A model generated the notes under the pieces. It ran no database searches. It was not told the DNA's origin and saw only the letters and a list, made by a program, of their open reading frames with translations. DNA of 11,439 bases, from assembly GCA_027019885.1 (NCBI GenBank), contig JALUWC010000211.1, positions 1-11,439 of the forward strand, read 5' to 3'. Position numbers and translations under genes: made by a program. The DNA comes from Geoglobus sp. Its GTDB lineage: Archaea; Halobacteriota; Archaeoglobi; Archaeoglobales; Archaeoglobaceae. This document shows, one piece after another, positions 1-6,028 of the stretch. Each line of letters opens with the position of its first letter. The first letter of the stretch is position 1.

Positions 1-41
1 ACAATTTTCAGTTTAGAGAAAAGAGAAGATGCTGCTCTGGT

Positions 42-124
42 GCCGGGGTTGCAGAGAGGCACTGCGCCGGCCTTGAGAGCCGGTGCCCGTTTTGGGCTCC
101 TGGGTTCAAGTCCCAGCCCCGGCG
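42..124 (+). tRNA. tRNA-Ser (anticodon UGA)
   Basis: This is a class II tRNA with every arm visible. The 7-bp acceptor stem pairs GCCGGGG (42-48) with CCCCGGC (117-123), followed by discriminator G124, which is usual for serine. The D stem is GCAG/CTGC (51-54, 62-65). The anticodon stem is CCGGC/GCCGG (67-71, 79-83) around the loop CTTGAGA (72-78), giving anticodon TGA at 74-76, which reads UCA serine codons. A long variable arm pairs GCCC with GGGC (85-97). The T arm is CTGGG-TTCAAGT-CCCAG (100-116). No intron is seen and CCA is not encoded, as is common in archaea. I looked for a copy of its 3' end elsewhere in the window, which would mark an integrated element, and found none. Confidence 0.97.
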
Positions 125-208
125 TGTCACCTTTTGGCTAAACACCATTTTCACGTTGTTTGGTATACTTATAACCGTCTGCACCACCAAGTTACAAACA
201 TTTTAAAT

Positions 209-475
209 GAGTTGAAATTTGCCAAGAGATAGGACCCATATTACGAGGTTTACGGAGAAGACCATCCACTGGTTTTTATACATGGTGCTTGGTCAGATCA
301 CGAGATATGGAGGCCTCAAATAGAGCATTTCTCTGGAAGCTACAAGATTATTGCATGCGATTTCAGGGGACGTGGAAAAACAAGTAAGTCTGAGTTCGTA
401 GAGTATTCTTTAGAATTTTTGCGGATGATCTTAAAGCTCTCCTCAAGGCCCTATCCATAGAAAAAACGATTGTAA
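209..475 (+). pseudogene. alpha/beta-hydrolase gene, N-terminal remnant
   Basis: Reading from 239 the translation is YYEVYGEDHPLVFIHGAWSD, continuing to a CDFRGRGKTSK segment. That matches the N-terminal third of alpha/beta-hydrolase-fold esterases or epoxide hydrolases: a first strand, the HG oxyanion motif, then D-x-R-G-x-G. Three lesions are visible. An in-frame TAG lies at 230-232. One T is missing from the T run at 416-420; restoring it joins YSLE to FFADDLKALLKALSIEKTIV, a typical family continuation. Homology then ends near 475, just where the G-x-S-x-G nucleophile elbow should follow. The active-site serine, aspartate and histidine are therefore absent and the gene is dead. No start codon or ribosome site can be assigned. 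The family call is firm but the original substrate is unknowable. Confidence 0.75.
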
Positions 476-1029
476 AATCCATACTTTTTTCGGTTCTGGT
501 TATTAGTACATACTTCATTTCGTTCATTTTTACAACTGAAAAATTAGTTGTAGCATTCTAGTAGCCTCAAAAAAACCTTCAAAACTCACCTTATCCTTCC
601 ACAGCTTTCCGTGTTTTCTTCCTACTGTTATTTAATTCTTCTTAAGGGGCATCGTTGAGGAACTTTGAGAAGCTTCATGAATGGACCCCAGTGGGTATAT
701 CGACAATTGGGTGCTCTCTCTTAGAAAACAGCATGATGTAAACTTTGATGATCTCTATGTCCAGAAAATGTTCTACGTTATACACCATATTTTTATTAAA
801 GTTCAGAGTTTTTTCTCGTTGCATACCCCTGAAACTGTAGATGCAGTAGGACAGTAGTATATCATGTGTGTACAGATACGTTGATATTTGACAGATTGCA
901 AAAGAGCCGGAAGAGTGTGGAATTATGGAAGAGGTCTCAAATGGTCTTCTTATTTCAAAGGAATAGAATGAAGATTGAAGTGAGCGAGGTCGCCTTTGTA
1001 AGTTGTTGACATCACCACCTCTTTGTTTT
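476..1029. other. Gene-poor decayed region
   Basis: No convincing intact gene is present. The largest open stretch with an ATG on the plus strand is 681-857 (58 codons, beginning MDPSGYIDNWV). It has no ribosome site and resembles nothing I recognise. A minus-strand ATG at about 1016, preceded by AGGTGGTG, opens a frame (MSTTYKG...) that stops after about 20 codons; it may be the start of a decayed gene downstream of the minus-strand remnant at 1030-1176. Stops in all frames and short protein-like runs are what degrading coding sequence would give. No RNA gene, terminator hairpin or repeat was seen. Confidence 0.4.
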
Positions 1030-1176
1030 TCACATTTTTAACATCTCTTCTACTTTTGATAGAGCTTCAACATACTTAATAAGACCTGTCTGATGTGTGC
1101 TTACTCGAGGAGCGTTAAAAGCTGGTAGGATATACGGACTCTTATAACCTCGTAGCCGTGCTTGATTCTTATGTGG
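1030..1176 (-). pseudogene. C-terminal remnant of an unrecognised minus-strand gene
   Basis: This minus-strand frame is open for 48 codons and ends in TGA at 1032-1030. It has protein-like composition (ILPAFNAPRVSTHQTGLIKY, then a charged helix VEALSKVEEMLKM). There is no start codon: a stop lies directly upstream at 1179-1177. In another frame of the same strand a second protein-like run (LLIALLFQNRLNNHIRIKHG) overlaps and extends upstream, as expected of a frameshifted gene. About 5 bases after the stop an AGGTGGTG-ATG start signal follows on the same strand, suggesting a former operon. I do not recognise the family, and the call rests only on composition and context. Confidence 0.35.
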
Positions 1177-1298
1177 TTATTCAATCTGTTTTGGAAAAGA
1201 AGGGCAATGAGAAGCATGTGCAGCGATTCCCCACTGAAAACCTAAATAACAACTTTACTAGGAAATCCCTATGGGGGTTCAAAATTCACCACCTACCA

Positions 1299-1706
1299 TT
1301 AAAAGGATGAAAAGCATAATAGCAGGTGAATGTGATGGCAAACCCAAAAGGTGGATGAGTCATCTCTGAGAATATCTCTCCCACATGCCGAAGATGTCAC
1401 AAGAGTGGTACCAATGGGGTCAGAGAATTGTAGAGGAATTTGTAGAGAAGGACACTGAAAGATCCTATTAAAGGTTAAGGAAGGCTGGTTTCTGATTTTG
1501 AATATGAAGACAAAAGTACTGTCGTGTCGAGTTAGAAAATTTGCGTTAACTGGGTTAAGACAATTCACTCCCATTGGTAGATTACACCATTGTATAATCA
1601 GTGAGCCGGGAAAACAAAAATCAGTGTTGATCTGAACAGCCATCCTCAGTTCGTATCCGTTGAGCATGTAGCTCGTCACCTTCCCTGACACAAAATCAGC
1701 TTCCAC
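1299..1706 (-). CDS. Hypothetical protein, possibly decayed
   Basis: This is a 135-codon minus-strand frame starting at a GTG. The first 45 or so residues look protein-like (MEADFVSGKVTSYMLNGYEL, then a hydrophobic strand-rich part). The rest is rich in Cys, His, Ser and Phe, and looks like read-through of another frame or non-coding DNA. There is no strong ribosome site before the GTG. I recognise no family. It lies upstream, on the same strand, of the remnant at 1030-1176, so both may descend from one lost minus-strand operon. A spurious open frame is equally possible. Confidence 0.25.
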   Translation of the reverse strand: MEADFVSGKVTSYMLNGYELRMAVQINTDFCFPGSLIIQWCNLPMGVNCLNPVNANFLTRHDSTFVFIFKIRNQPSLTFNRIFQCPSLQIPLQFSDPIGTTLVTSSACGRDILRDDSSTFWVCHHIHLLLCFSSF

Positions 1707-1736
1707 CTGTCTTAATTCACGTTCGGCTCATATTTT

Positions 1737-1774
1737 TACGCAAAGATGCGCAACTAAATTTTTAATTATGCGTA
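1737..1774 (+). promoter_or_regulatory. Composite operator and promoter of the oxidoreductase operon (site A)
   Basis: TACGCA-AAGA-TGCGCA (1737-1752) is a 6-bp inverted repeat with a 4-bp spacer. Another half-site, TGCGTA, lies at 1769-1774, exactly 22 bp after the first TGCGCA. An AT-rich TATA-like box (AAATTTTTAAT, 1756-1766) lies between them. Initiation about 25-30 bp downstream would fall near 1787-1790, just before the ATG at 1792, implying an almost leaderless mRNA. The same architecture recurs at 5954-5991 and 8597-8634. Flanking both sides of the TATA/BRE region suits a repressor that blocks TBP/TFB, although an activator is possible. Confidence 0.6.
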
Positions 1775-1791
1775 GAAAAAACGAAAATGGC

Positions 1792-2352
1792 ATGATTAAA
1801 ATACGTATTCACGGTAGAGGTGGACAGGGTGTAGTAATTGCATCTAAAATTCTTGTAGCAGCAGCAGTATTTGAAGGGAAGCACGGGAATGCAATTCCCG
1901 ATTTCACTTTCGAACGAAGAGGAGCACCAGTTAAGGCCTTTGTGAGGATCTCTGATGAATATATAATGGAGAAAACACAAGTATATGAGCCCAATCATTT
2001 AATTGTATTCGACCGCAGTATCAAGACAGTTGTTAATTTTTATGAGGGCATAGAGAATGGTTGCACCCTCATTATAAACTCTCCTAACCCTATTACAGAC
2101 TTTCCTGAAAGAATTGACACCATTGGTTATGTAGATGCAAGCAAAATCGCGATTCCGCTGTTTGGATCACCTGTCGTCAATACGTGTATGCTGGGGGCAT
2201 TCACAAAAACAACAAATTTAGTATCTCTTGATTCCGTTATATATGGAATAAGTGAAGTACTTGAAAACCTGGATGATGAAACTTTGGAGAAAAACATTCA
2301 GGCCGCGAAAACGGGATTTATAGGGACCAACATCGTTAGAAAGGGTGATTGA
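1792..2352 (+). CDS. 2-oxoacid:ferredoxin oxidoreductase, gamma subunit (PorG-like)
   Basis: This is the gamma subunit of a four-subunit 2-oxoacid:ferredoxin oxidoreductase, which converts a 2-oxoacid plus CoA to acyl-CoA, CO2 and reduced ferredoxin in the cytoplasm. At 186 aa it has normal family length. The diagnostic GRGGQG lies at residues 8-13, and F-x-E-R-R-G-A-P-V at 40-48 is also typical. I chose the ATG at 1792 over the in-frame ATG at 1768 for two reasons: MIKIRIHGRGGQG matches the usual N-terminus, and the TATA box at 1756-1766 puts the transcription start near 1787-1790. No Shine-Dalgarno precedes either ATG, as expected for a leaderless first gene. The stop overlaps the start region of the delta gene. 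Pyruvate, branched 2-oxoacid or phenylglyoxylate-type substrates are all possible. Confidence 0.9.
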   Translation: MIKIRIHGRGGQGVVIASKILVAAAVFEGKHGNAIPDFTFERRGAPVKAFVRISDEYIMEKTQVYEPNHLIVFDRSIKTVVNFYEGIENGCTLIINSPNPITDFPERIDTIGYVDASKIAIPLFGSPVVNTCMLGAFTKTTNLVSLDSVIYGISEVLENLDDETLEKNIQAAKTGFIGTNIVRKGD

Positions 2353-2617
2353 TGTGGAAGAATATAATGACTGGATCGCTCCCATTGGGAGGACATTGTA
2401 CATCATCAATACAGGCGAGTGGAGATATCAAAGACCGGAACGAGATCACAAAAAGTGTAAAAAATGTGGCGCCTGCTTCATATTTTGTCCAACCGGGTCG
2501 GTTTTCGTGGAGAGTAGTAGATATGAAACGGATTACGAATACTGCAAAGGATGCGGCATCTGTGCAAGAGAATGTAGGGCTGGTGCGATTTTAATGGTTG
2601 AGGAGGTTACAAAATGA
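2345..2617 (+). CDS. 2-oxoacid:ferredoxin oxidoreductase, delta subunit (PorD-like 2[4Fe-4S] ferredoxin)
   Basis: This 90-aa ferredoxin-type subunit carries electrons from the catalytic subunits to external ferredoxin. Two C-x2-C-x2-C-x3-C clusters are visible at residues 38/41/44/48 and 67/70/73/77, enough for two [4Fe-4S] centres. The first ends in the usual Cys-Pro; in the second, Pro is replaced by Arg (ECRAG), a mild departure. The start is uncertain. GTG at 2345 overlaps the gamma stop, but GTG at 2354 sits 5 bases after GGGTGA (2343-2348) and is a better initiation site. Its stop overlaps the alpha start as ATGA, indicating translational coupling. Confidence 0.9.
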   Translation: MIDVEEYNDWIAPIGRTLYIINTGEWRYQRPERDHKKCKKCGACFIFCPTGSVFVESSRYETDYEYCKGCGICARECRAGAILMVEEVTK

Positions 2618-3795
2618 TCAAAGTTGTAGATGGTAATCAAGCGGCTGCTTATGGAGTTAAGCTCTCAAAACCTGATATAATAGCAACATACCCTATTACA
2701 CCACAGACACCTCTTGTAGAGTATCTCGCTACCATGGTGGCAAGGAAAGAGCTTGACGCCGAGATGGTCGAGGTGGAATCCGAGCATTCAGCACTAAGCG
2801 CCCTCCATGGTGCTGCGCTGGCAGGAGCGAGAACGTTTACAGCCACCTCCAGCCAAGGTTTAGCTTTAATGTACGAACCTTATTTCAGGACATCAACACT
2901 AAGGCTTCCTGTTGTTATGTGTATAGTAACGAGGGAGATGATTTCTCCCCAGACAGTGTGGAGCGGTCATCAGGATGCAATAACTGTTAGGGACGCTGGA
3001 TGGATTCAGATTTTTGTGGAGCGCAACCAAGAGGTATTAGACGCCATTATACAGGCCTACCGTCTTGCAGAGGATAAGAGAGTGATGCTGCCAGTTAATG
3101 TGTGCTTGGATGGGTTTTACCTATCACACCTGATAGAAAGGGTGGAAATTCCAGAGCAGAAAGATGTTGATGAATTTCTACCCCCGCTGGAGTTAAATCA
3201 TATCAAATTAGACCCAGATGACCCTATATCCGTAGACCCATTGACTCCAGGAAATTTACTCACCCATTACAGAAAAAAACATATCGAGGGACTCGAAAAT
3301 GCCAAGGATATTATCGAGCGTATAGATGCAGAATTTGGTCAGGTTTTTGGCAGATATTACCACGGAAAAGTTGAACCCTATCTTATGCAGGATGCCAATA
3401 TTGCATTAGTTGCCATGGGCAGCATGACTGGAGCAGCCAGAATCGTCGTCAATGAAGCAAGAAAAATGGGGTTAAAAGTTGGACTTATTAAGCTCAGGAT
3501 GTTCAGACCTTTTCCAAAAGAAGAATTAAGAGAATTATTAAAAGATGTTGACGTGGTAGGTGTTATAGACAAAAATGTATCCTTTGGCTTTTCTTCGGGT
3601 ACGGTATTCTACGAGCTCAAATCTGCCCTATTCAGTTATCATGAGCCACTGATGGTGAATTTTATAGCTGGTTTGGGAGGGGCAGACATAACTAAAGATT
3701 ATTTAAGATTTATAATTAATTATTTAGAAAAAATACGCCAGTCACAAAAAGTCGGGAGGGAAGTTGTGTGGATGGACATAGACAGGGAGGTATAA
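2614..3795 (+). CDS. 2-oxoacid:ferredoxin oxidoreductase, alpha subunit (PorA-like)
   Basis: This is the alpha subunit, 393 aa, normal length. It supplies the pyrimidine-binding fold for thiamine diphosphate and the substrate-binding transketolase-C-like domain. Signature segments are YPITPQTP (26-33), ESEHSA (55-60), TATSSQGL (76-83) and GWIQIF (129-134). The C-terminal domain starts around residue 255 (ANIALVAMGSMTGAARIVV), with VIDKNVSFGFSSG following. Where classical pyruvate enzymes usually have a W-x-D-x-x-D stretch, this one reads W-S-G-H-Q-D (116-121), which hints that it is not an ordinary pyruvate enzyme. AGGAGGT (2601-2607) lies 6 bases before the ATG, which overlaps the delta stop. 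Phenylglyoxylate or another aryl/branched 2-oxoacid is a plausible substrate, but the sequence alone does not decide. Confidence 0.92.
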   Translation: MIKVVDGNQAAAYGVKLSKPDIIATYPITPQTPLVEYLATMVARKELDAEMVEVESEHSALSALHGAALAGARTFTATSSQGLALMYEPYFRTSTLRLPVVMCIVTREMISPQTVWSGHQDAITVRDAGWIQIFVERNQEVLDAIIQAYRLAEDKRVMLPVNVCLDGFYLSHLIERVEIPEQKDVDEFLPPLELNHIKLDPDDPISVDPLTPGNLLTHYRKKHIEGLENAKDIIERIDAEFGQVFGRYYHGKVEPYLMQDANIALVAMGSMTGAARIVVNEARKMGLKVGLIKLRMFRPFPKEELRELLKDVDVVGVIDKNVSFGFSSGTVFYELKSALFSYHEPLMVNFIAGLGGADITKDYLRFIINYLEKIRQSQKVGREVVWMDIDREV

Positions 3796-4742
3796 TGAAA
3801 TCCATTGACAAGCTTAAATGGTTGCTGACTGAGAGGCATTCCATAAAAAATGCCGAAACTGAGGTTCGTGATAGAGAAGATTTACTTTCACCAGGAATTT
3901 CAGCCTGTCTGGGCTGTGGTGCTGAATTGGGGTTAAGGATCGCACTAAAAGTGCTCGGTAGAAACACAGTACTCGCCATACCCCCAGGATGTATGGGTGG
4001 TGTGGGAGTGGTTGGGTATGGTCCGACGACTGGGGCGAAAATACCCGTATTTTTCCCCCTTCTCGACAACATAGCCTCAATGCTTTCAGGCATTAAAAGA
4101 CAATACAACAGGAAAGGCAAAAAGGTACATGTTTTAGCTTATGCTGGGGATGGTGGAACGGCAGATGTAGGTTTCCAAAGCCTTTCAGGGGCAGCGGAGA
4201 GAGGTGAAAGTATAATATACATATGTTATGATAATGAAGGGTACATGAATACAGGAATTCAAAGGAGCGGGACGACACCGTACAAAGCGTGGACAACGAC
4301 GACGCCAGTCAGCAACTCGTATAGAGGGAAGCCGCAGGCAAACAAATACATGGCTCTGATTATGGCGATGCACGAATTGCCTTATGTGGCAACGGCGAGC
4401 ATAGCATACGTAGAAGATTACATTAATAAACTTAAGAAGGCTGCGGAGGTTGAGGATGGCCTCTCGTACATCCACCTTTTTACTCCATGCCCTGTCGGAT
4501 GGAAGTTCCCTCCTGATAAAACCATTGAGGTTGCCAGACTGGCTGTTGAGACAAATTTCTTCCCGTTGTGGGAAGCAGAATATGGAAAGATACGGTTTAC
4601 TAAAAGGATATGGTTTAAGAAACCAGTAAAAGACTATTTGAAGGCTGTGGGCAAATACTCTCATCTCACAGAGGACGAAATAAGAGAGATACAGCAGGTT
4701 GTTGATAACAGGTACAGGTTACTTAAGTCACTTGCCAAGTGA
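3795..4742 (+). CDS. 2-oxoacid:ferredoxin oxidoreductase, beta subunit (PorB-like)
   Basis: This beta subunit, 315 aa, binds the diphosphate of thiamine diphosphate through Mg2+ and carries the proximal [4Fe-4S] cluster. The TPP motif starts at GDGGTAD (118-124) and ends in D-N-E-G-Y-M-N-T-G (146-154). The four cluster cysteines are present: Cys38 and Cys41 in CLGCG, Cys66 in PPGCMGG and Cys232 in TPCPVGW. The ATG at 3795 is preferred over an upstream in-frame start at 3768 because GGGAGG (3785-3790) stands 4 bases before it and the junction TAATG overlaps the alpha stop by one base. It completes the gamma-delta-alpha-beta order typical of archaeal Por operons. Confidence 0.93.
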   Translation: MKSIDKLKWLLTERHSIKNAETEVRDREDLLSPGISACLGCGAELGLRIALKVLGRNTVLAIPPGCMGGVGVVGYGPTTGAKIPVFFPLLDNIASMLSGIKRQYNRKGKKVHVLAYAGDGGTADVGFQSLSGAAERGESIIYICYDNEGYMNTGIQRSGTTPYKAWTTTTPVSNSYRGKPQANKYMALIMAMHELPYVATASIAYVEDYINKLKKAAEVEDGLSYIHLFTPCPVGWKFPPDKTIEVARLAVETNFFPLWEAEYGKIRFTKRIWFKKPVKDYLKAVGKYSHLTEDEIREIQQVVDNRYRLLKSLAK

Positions 4743-4774
4743 TGATGTAAGTTTGACCAGAGGGGTGAAAAAAT

Positions 4775-5248
4775 ATGCCGAGAAGTACGGAAAAGGATCT
4801 GAAAGCCATGTGGAACATATGCAGGGATTTCTATTTCAAATGGCGTGAGGCTGTCAGAGACGAATTCGGAGAGGATTCGGCAAAAAAACTGGTAGAAAAA
4901 TTCTGGGAAAAGGTTGGGCAGGGAACTGCAAAATTATATCTCGAGTATGACGTAGCGAGACCGGGAGATTTAAAAAGTATTGCTAGGGCCATTCAAATAA
5001 GCAGTCAGATTATGGGTGAGAATGTCGAAATAGAAGAGTGTGAGGAAGGAGTTATCGTAAGGCATACTCACTGTCCTTGGTGGGATTGGTACAAACGAAT
5101 GAACCTCGAAGATGAAGATCAATTGGGCTGTGATATATGGTTTAGGACTACAGTAAGAAACATTGACCCTAAAGCAGATGTGTTTACGACGAAGTCCTTC
5201 AGCAAGGGACATGATGTATGTGAGAGACTTATCTATTTTAAAGAGTGA
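4775..5248 (+). CDS. 157-aa cysteine-containing protein, ATC-hydrolase/DUF6125-like
   Basis: This is the last gene of the oxidoreductase operon, 32 bp after the beta stop, with GAGGGGTGA (4760-4768) 6 bases before the ATG. The N-terminal half is predicted helical (residues 5-55, rich in Trp, Lys and Glu). The C-terminal half has T-H-C-P-W-W (98-103), then G-C (118-119) and G-H-D-V-C-E (145-150). Cys-Pro, a mid-domain Cys and a late G-x-D/H-x-C-E/F recall small proteins annotated as L-2-amino-thiazoline-4-carboxylate hydrolase-like or DUF6125. I make that link from memory of the pattern, not a search. Cys100, Cys119, Cys149 and His97/His99 could bind a metal or heme. There is no signal peptide or membrane span. 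A role in handling the substrate or a CoA thioester is inferred only from operon position. Confidence 0.65.
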   Translation: MPRSTEKDLKAMWNICRDFYFKWREAVRDEFGEDSAKKLVEKFWEKVGQGTAKLYLEYDVARPGDLKSIARAIQISSQIMGENVEIEECEEGVIVRHTHCPWWDWYKRMNLEDEDQLGCDIWFRTTVRNIDPKADVFTTKSFSKGHDVCERLIYFKE

Positions 5249-5289
5249 CAAGTGGCATATGATATTTAGAGATACCGTCCGGAAATATT

Positions 5290-5297
5290 ATATTTAA
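5290..5297 (+). promoter_or_regulatory. TATA box of the RHH regulator gene
   Basis: ATATTTAA lies at -30 to -23 relative to the ATG at 5320, so the transcript is predicted to start at or next to the start codon. No Shine-Dalgarno lies between them, which fits leaderless translation. The TACGCA/TGCGTA operator shared by the other three units is not present here. Confidence 0.5.
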
Positions 5298-5319
5298 CAT
5301 GGCTAATTTTTAAAAATAT

Positions 5320-5892
5320 ATGGGGAGAAACAAAGTGCCTTACAGGAGGCTGAACACGACGATATCTGTGGAATGCTTAGAGATTCTCGAAAAATACAAA
5401 AAAGAATACGGAAGCCAAAGAGCTGTAATTGAAAGAGCACTGAAACTACTTGATAGCATGAAAAATCCCCAGTTGACCGCTAACAGAGACATTCTATGGG
5501 TACAGCTTAGAGATGCTGTGGATCAGGTTGCCATTAGTAAAAGGATGCTGGCCCATTTAATGGGTGGAGATGTGGAATTAGCTCTCATCGATAACGCATC
5601 CCAGTACCTTATTACTTGGTATTTGGGGAGACCCATCGAAGAGGTAACGATTGACCAGGTGGTAAACGCCATAAAGGCAATATATGTGGCAACAAACGTT
5701 TTCAGACGTATTGATGTGATACATTCGAATGATCACTCACACGTTCAGATGATATTCTGGCACACGATGGATAAGAGAGTCTCAGAATTCTGTGCAAAAT
5801 ATTTCAAAAATTTTTTTGAAAATGTAATGAATTGTAGAGTAGTATATTATACGCAAAACATAAGTTTTACACTACACATTGAAAAACCTTAA
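5320..5892 (+). CDS. Ribbon-helix-helix transcription regulator with C-terminal sensor-like domain
   Basis: At 190 aa it is longer than simple CopG/Arc-type proteins. Residues 10-46 fit an RHH DNA-binding unit: a beta strand (RLNTTISVE), helix A (CLEILEKYKKEYG) and helix B after a G-S-Q turn (RAVIERALKLLD). RHH dimers insert paired strands into the major groove of short inverted repeats. The remaining 140 residues are mostly helical and include a histidine-rich stretch, H-S-N-D-H-S-H (135-141) with His148, followed by an alternating strand-like tail. It may bind a ligand or metal; I cannot name the domain. The gene is monocistronic, between the oxidoreductase operon and the flavoprotein gene, and is the best local candidate to recognise the shared operator. 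A GTG at 5335 is an unlikely alternative start. Confidence 0.7.
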   Translation: MGRNKVPYRRLNTTISVECLEILEKYKKEYGSQRAVIERALKLLDSMKNPQLTANRDILWVQLRDAVDQVAISKRMLAHLMGGDVELALIDNASQYLITWYLGRPIEEVTIDQVVNAIKAIYVATNVFRRIDVIHSNDHSHVQMIFWHTMDKRVSEFCAKYFKNFFENVMNCRVVYYTQNISFTLHIEKP

Positions 5893-5953
5893 ATTTTAAA
5901 ATTATATCTAATTAATGGGAAAATTATAATAGGCAAGAAAGTTGAAACTATCT

Positions 5954-5991
5954 TACGTATTCTTGCGTACGCATATTTTTATCTTTACGTA
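5954..5991 (+). promoter_or_regulatory. Composite operator and promoter of the flavoprotein gene (site C)
   Basis: TACGTA-TTCT-TGCGTA (5954-5969) has the same 6-4-6 layout as site A. A further TACGTA (5986-5991) begins exactly 22 bp after the TGCGTA. The TATA box TATTTTTA (5974-5981) lies between them. It predicts initiation near 6003, leaving a leader of about 25 bases that contains the ribosome site GGAGGG (6017-6022). A TGCGTACGCA palindrome (5964-5973) overlaps the right arm. Confidence 0.6.
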
Positions 5992-6028
5992 ATAATTATT
6001 GAAAATCAAGGAAATCGGAGGGATGTTC

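Noticed and set aside
8..190. Minus-strand open frame of 60 codons across the tRNA
   Set aside because: It runs antisense through tRNA-Ser; its apparent peptide is the complement of the tRNA arms, with no start signal.
681..857. 58-codon plus-strand frame (MDPSGYIDNWV...)
   Set aside because: No ribosome site or promoter, no recognisable similarity, and it lies in a decayed region; kept only as a note.
1273..1292. GGTTCAA-like stretch as an attachment-site copy of the tRNA 3' end
   Set aside because: Only the short GGTTCAA matches; the following bases do not continue the tRNA sequence.
1768..1791. Upstream ATG as start of the gamma subunit
   Set aside because: It lies inside the predicted core promoter, about 20 bases before the predicted transcription start, and adds residues absent from the family N-terminus.
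1802..1807. TACGTA inside the gamma gene as another operator half-site
   Set aside because: It lies within coding sequence and lacks both the 4-bp-spaced partner and the 22-bp phase of the true sites.
4185..4664. 159-codon minus-strand open frame
   Set aside because: It is fully antisense to the beta subunit, whose TPP and cysteine motifs prove the plus strand is the coding one.
4741..4760. TGATGATG stretch as a possible box C of a C/D guide RNA
   Set aside because: No matching box D (CTGA) at a suitable distance and no second C'/D' pair; it is part of the short gap ahead of the 157-aa gene.
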